The notes below the pieces were generated by a model, which saw nothing but the letters and a program-made list of their open reading frames with translations, did not search any database and had not been told where the DNA came from. A program made the translations under genes and the position numbers. DNA of 64,000 nucleotides from Centroberyx gerrardi. Lineage: Eukaryota; Chordata; Actinopteri; Beryciformes; Berycidae. Shown here in pieces: positions 59,271-64,000 of the stretch (within the stretch, counting starts at the first letter, position 1; each line of letters starts with the position of its first letter). The stretch spans positions 6,815,116 to 6,879,115 of the forward strand of contig NC_135997.1 of NCBI RefSeq assembly GCF_048128805.1, in the 5' to 3' direction.

Positions 59271-60730
59271 GTTTTCCCCAGATAAATGCAGCGCATGGTG
59301 TTAAAACACGTGCACAATCCATATGAAAGCTGTTTGAAGGATAACAGATGAACTCACATTGCCTTCTTCTTAGTGTGTTTCCAAGCCTATCCTCTTACTG
59401 GTAAGAACGCCAACCTCGGTCTCCTTGTGGGAGTTTTATAAAGAACACTAATGACTTGCTACCCAGACGGATCGTCTCTTATATAAAATTGGGCTCACAC
59501 AGCTATACACGTGATGGTTGAACTTGTCCCAGGTGTCACAGCGCTAGTTTCGCATTTTGAATAAGCCTCACAGTTCATTTACTTGCTCCTCCTGGAGTTC
59601 ATGAGAGACAATAAATGGAGCTTGTATGCAGCTACTAATCCTCTCCAACAGTGAACATGTTTAAGACTGGCTTTGTGTGCATTTTGAAGGGATGCTACTC
59701 TGCAGCTTTCAGTTTCAGACAAAAGCATACTACATGGCCAAGACCATATTTGTGCTGATGTAGGGAAGCACTTGGGTTAGACTGATATATCGATTTGCCA
59801 ATATATCTGGCCGATATTGGCCTTATATTATAAACCGGCCAGATAAATATACTGTATATAAATATTGGCCAGCCAAATGTCATCCACCTCTGATAGATGG
59901 AGCTTCCTCCCTGACCAAAGCTACATCAATATAGTCTGAAAACCCTGCAATGAAATTTTTATTTCTTTGAGAGACAGCTGCAGAGAAAATACTTGAGCTT
60001 TAATATCACTGTGCATTGTGTGCCAGTAATTCTCAAGAGGCATTAGTAAACCTTACACGCTTTGAAATACACTTCGTTTTCTCATCTATTTCAGTGTAAT
60101 TCTTTTTACCATTTTGTTACGCAGTATTGTTAGACTAAATTCAGCCTGCTGGATCCAGTCTGCTGGCTTCTTTGTCAGTCTTTCTAATGGGATTTATGCA
60201 ACAGCATCTTTACACTGAGTTGACCAGATATTTTAAAGCAAGGTGTGATGATTGAATGCTTCACAGTCTTCGCTTATCTTGTAAACTCCTGAATTTACAC
60301 AGAAATCAAAATAAATAAGCATTTGCAACCCTTTGACTGCCTTGTTTCAGCTGGGTAATAAAACATCATATTAACACAGTGTCAAAGCCCAGAGTGAGGG
60401 CCACATAGAGCCAAAATGGTCAGAAGATTCCTGGCACATTATCATATGCCTCAAATATTTATGATAACACTTTTACACCTCCATGCCTTTAAAATGTCAG
60501 CAAAGCTGGCTTCCCTTCTCTAGCAGGTCACCTTCTGAGGAACACAATGATTTCTTATCAGATATAAAACATAAATGCCACTGCATTGTTGTGGCCAGTA
60601 CATCAGAGAACTCAGTGAAAGAGGGCAAAGGATGTTCTTTGTGTTCGGGCATACAATCACAAATATGACAGAGACTGCAAGGGTGTTCAGTATTTTTGGA
60701 AAGTGTGATTTTTTCATATTTCATTTGGCC

Positions 60731-60732
<2 letters not shown>

Positions 60733-60774
<42 letters not shown>
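60733..60774. repeat. (AT)n microsatellite
   Basis: Perfect AT tract of 42 nt; source of Tyr-Ile repeat ORFs on both strands. Confidence 0.95.
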
Positions 60775-60777
<3 letters not shown>

Positions 60778-63671
60778 CAATCTGCTGCTCAGCGAATATC
60801 AAGAGACAATGTTCTATTTTGAACAGGAACCTGCCAAACAGTAGACCATTTATGTTGAAAACCTGAACAAAACTCCCAGCTGCAATTGGTACTGTATCAG
60901 TTGAAAACCCCCTCTGCTCTACAGGCATCCTGTTCCTTCATATACAGTATGTCTTCCACTGGAACAAAAAAATACTTCTGGTGTTAAAAGCCCTGTGCAG
61001 TAGTCTGCAAATAGACATGCACATTGAATGCCTTCGATCTACGTAAACAATTTTTTACCTTGTGTGACACTCAAACGACTCAAACTCAAACAAAACTCAA
61101 ACAAAAGCAAAAGATGGGAATTCCAACCCATGAATGATGTGTTTCAAGCAAAACAAGATAGGCAGCCAATAATTTTCTTGTTGTGAATAGTTGCTTTGAT
61201 TTCAGATGTCTTCTACATTATCTCCTTTGGAAAAAAAAAAAAGTCCCTACTCTTCTGCGTGTCTAGTGAACAAAGAAGACCTTTGAGGATACTGCAGTCA
61301 GCCTTTCCACTGGTCTTGTGATGCACAGCAACATTAGAGGAAGGACAGTGACATCAATGCTGCTGCTGCTGCTGATGGCCAAGCTTAAAGCACAATGCTT
61401 CACAGGGCCAATCAAGGCTGCTACCTAGCACTTACAAACAGAGTGATATTGAGTGCTCCTGAAATTAGCTCCTGAAGTTTGTTGTGTCACTGTGGGATAC
61501 CTTTTGACCCACTTCTCAAGAATCACTATGCCATTTTACATGTTGATGATTTTGGTAATGGCTCCAGGTTGACATTTTAGGTTGACTTCAAATGCTTGCC
61601 CTACAATCATAGAGGTCCAGCCTCTTTTCTCACATCTGAGTCAAACTCATAACTACGGCTGTGGATCACTGAAAAGGCAACTAAGAAAAAAACAGGTACT
61701 CAGTCTTCTGACAGTTTCCTGGCTTTTGGTAGATTATAAAATATAGAAGATGACAAAGGTGACCACCTTGATTGATGCCTTTGCAATATTTCCCACTTAA
61801 TGTAAGAAACACTGGATTTGTTTCTTTCTTCCTAAGACAATGAGCACTTAGAGATAAAAAAAATAAAATAAATATTGAATAATAATTTATAGTGAGAGTG
61901 CAATCAGCATGCAAGAGCTCAGCACTTACTTACACTGCATAGCATTTGCAACAACCCCCTGTCTTTTTCTAAAGACATTCACACAGAATTTCAAAGCATT
62001 TCCAAGTCTGTCCTTGCTGTTTTTCTGAAGGTGGGACATGCAGAGTGAACAAGAAGGGGCAGAAGATCATGACATCAACAACAGGAGTGATGTGTTTCTA
62101 TTATTTGCATTTTGAACCCTGGCTTCACTGCAGTAACTAAGCAAGACGCCTATTGCTGCCTTTGAAGTAGGCTGCTGCCTCAAATTTACATTAATAAATT
62201 ATGACATTAACAAATGATACATAGTGGAAAACAACACTGTTTCACAGATATAAGACAGAATCAATACCTGATTTACCAGTAAGGATTACATCCGTACCAA
62301 CACACATTTCTTTGCTGGCTCACCATGGAGTAGCCTACACTGCATTTAAAGTCGTGACCTCACAACCTTGGAGTCGGATTCCATGACAACAAACATCTTG
62401 GAAATACATTACATGAATTATGTATGAATGTGCCACAGGACGTGTGAATAAGGATTGCCTGTATGTGACTGATTGACCCTCGCAGTGAAGATGCTGTTTC
62501 TTCATGCTGAGGCGGGCTGATTCTCAGTCATGACGACAGAGATGAAAGAACAGTTTCTATCACTACACTTGAATCTCAATTGTGACAATGTGAATTGGAG
62601 GTTGTGTATTTACAGAGCAGCTAATATAAAAAAGAAATAACTTCCACAATTTCTTGTTGCACAGTTTCATTTAAGCTCGTAGAAAATATGTGTAGTGGTG
62701 CTTCTCTAAAATCAGTTCATACAACCTTTGCAAATAAATGCATTTCCAGGAAACTGCAGTGCGTCAGTGGCACCGCCATTTATATCAGATTTTAATTAAC
62801 CTATCCACCACTAAAGCAACTTCTATCTATCATTTTCAAAAGATAGTAATTAGTCTCAGAGAGAGTTTAAATGAGAATACATCAAAAAAAAACTCTTGTG
62901 GTCAAGTTAATGTCACTACAACATCATTCTGTGGGTAATTTTGGTTCAACGGACAAACAGTTAAAAACAAAGGGAATGGGCAGAGGAGGGTAGAAAAAAT
63001 ATGTATGAAGTGCATCACTTTCATGAAAACTTCCAAGTCACTGCTTTGAGCCGTTGAGTATTCCCACATCACTTGAACGCAGCATAAACTACAGCCACAT
63101 ACACAAAGGCAGGGTGGCTAGCAGTGTGACATGAAGGGAGAGATAAAGATGTGAAAGAAACAAATACTAGTAGAGAAATCAATATTCTCAATTTTGACCA
63201 TTAAATCGAGTTTTCCTGGGAAAATCGCCCCGGTCCCATTTGTTTGAATCGTTACAGCCATATCTTGTGTAGCTGACCTGGTCTCCCCGATTCCAGTCAG
63301 ATTATAATTGCATCTCCGGTACCTACAATAGTCACTACTGAATAACTTAGAATGACGTAAAGAATAATGAGTGCAGAGAGACAGTGTGAGATTAAAAAGG
63401 AGAGAGGAAGAACGGGGAGAGAGGGTAAAAAGGGCAGAGAAGCAGTCTGTCTAGTGCCTGGCAACAGGAAACCTTTCTATCAGCTGACATCCAGTTAGTA
63501 AAGATGATGGTTCTGATTTTGGTCATGTTTTTTCTGACTCATCGGTTGGTTGAATAACTCATTTCCTCATTCTGAAACACTTAACTTCTCATCAAATTTA
63601 CACAATTTTGCGCAAATGACCAATTTCAGGTGAAAAGGTGAAATTTTCATCCCTCATAGTGACAATGAAAT

Positions 63672-64000
63672 AGGGCTGGGCGATAATTCAATATTATCGT
63701 TTATCGTCTTTCAGTGGAATCATATTCTGATGATATGAAGATATTTTGATATCGTGACACACATTTCTGCTGTCTAAATTGATGATGACAAGCAAATTTG
63801 ACTTAAAAACTCTCATAAAATGAGGTATGGTAGGAATATTATTTGATTATTTCTGTTTTGTTTGACATCACACCTAACATTACCATTCGGTTCAATGAGA
63901 TGAACATTAATTTGATTATTTAACGTGATTTTGCATACATGAACCATATCGTGATATATATTGATATCGAGAAAAATCCTTATGATTATCATGATATTGA
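63672..64000. mobile_element. Probable DNA transposon fragment cut by the window end
   Basis: Starts TAGGGCTGGGCGATAATTCA and is followed by many ATATCG/CGATAT words (63720-63760, 63947-63971), a look common to hAT-like repeats in fish. The right end is not in the window. Confidence 0.45.

Larger units (their letters stand above)
46600..64000. other. Gene-poor right part of the window
   Basis: About 17 kb in which I recognise no host exon. Identified contents (TTAA MITE, hAT with BED exon, microsatellites, large palindrome, mariner-like element, TIR-like ends) are listed separately. The stretches 48.0-49.4, 50.6-52.1, 53.2-55.4, 59.3-60.7 and 60.8-63.6 kb are AT-rich with only short unrelated ORFs. 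It may be intergenic or the intron of a gene beyond the window. Confidence 0.55.

Noticed and set aside
46600-64000. Exons of pias1 or fem1b, neighbours of the cln6-calml4 pair in human
   Set aside because: No frame in this stretch shows a SAP domain, SP-RING, ankyrin repeats or any part of these proteins. If present, they lie outside the window.

Overview
The window looks like a teleost fish nuclear genome. Three protein-coding genes with vertebrate exon-intron structure can be assembled, introns are short to medium, CA/GT microsatellites are frequent, and many intronic and intergenic stretches have the form of fish DNA transposons: MITE-like elements with inverted ends, two hAT elements with 8-bp target duplications, and a tRNA-derived SINE.

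Minus strand, 2090-24866: chrna7, the neuronal nicotinic acetylcholine receptor alpha-7 subunit. Ten coding exons join in frame to a 510-residue cys-loop channel subunit with the signal peptide, cys-loop, vicinal cysteines and four membrane segments in place. Plus strand, 31432-40415: cln6, an ER membrane protein of lysosomal biogenesis (seven coding exons, 303 residues). Plus strand, 42240-45552: calml4, a calmodulin-like myosin light chain with degenerate EF-hands (five coding exons, 153 residues). chrna7 and cln6 are head to head across about 6.5 kb. cln6 and calml4 are in tandem, 1.8 kb apart, an arrangement also known from human 15q23.

From about 46.5 kb to the end (17 kb) I find no convincing gene. 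This part holds mobile-element remnants and simple repeats: a TTAA-flanked MITE, a hAT derivative that still carries a BED zinc-finger exon, a 1.2-kb palindrome containing a (TCAG)n array, and a mariner-like element seated in the centre of an older palindrome. The three genes do not form one pathway: chrna7 acts at the plasma membrane of neurons, cln6 in the ER, and calml4 with an unconventional myosin in microvilli or stereocilia. The more unusual content is the mobile-element landscape, in particular several different TTAA-flanked inverted-repeat families in and around the introns.

All gene calls rest on reading translations and splice sites against family knowledge. No database search was run.
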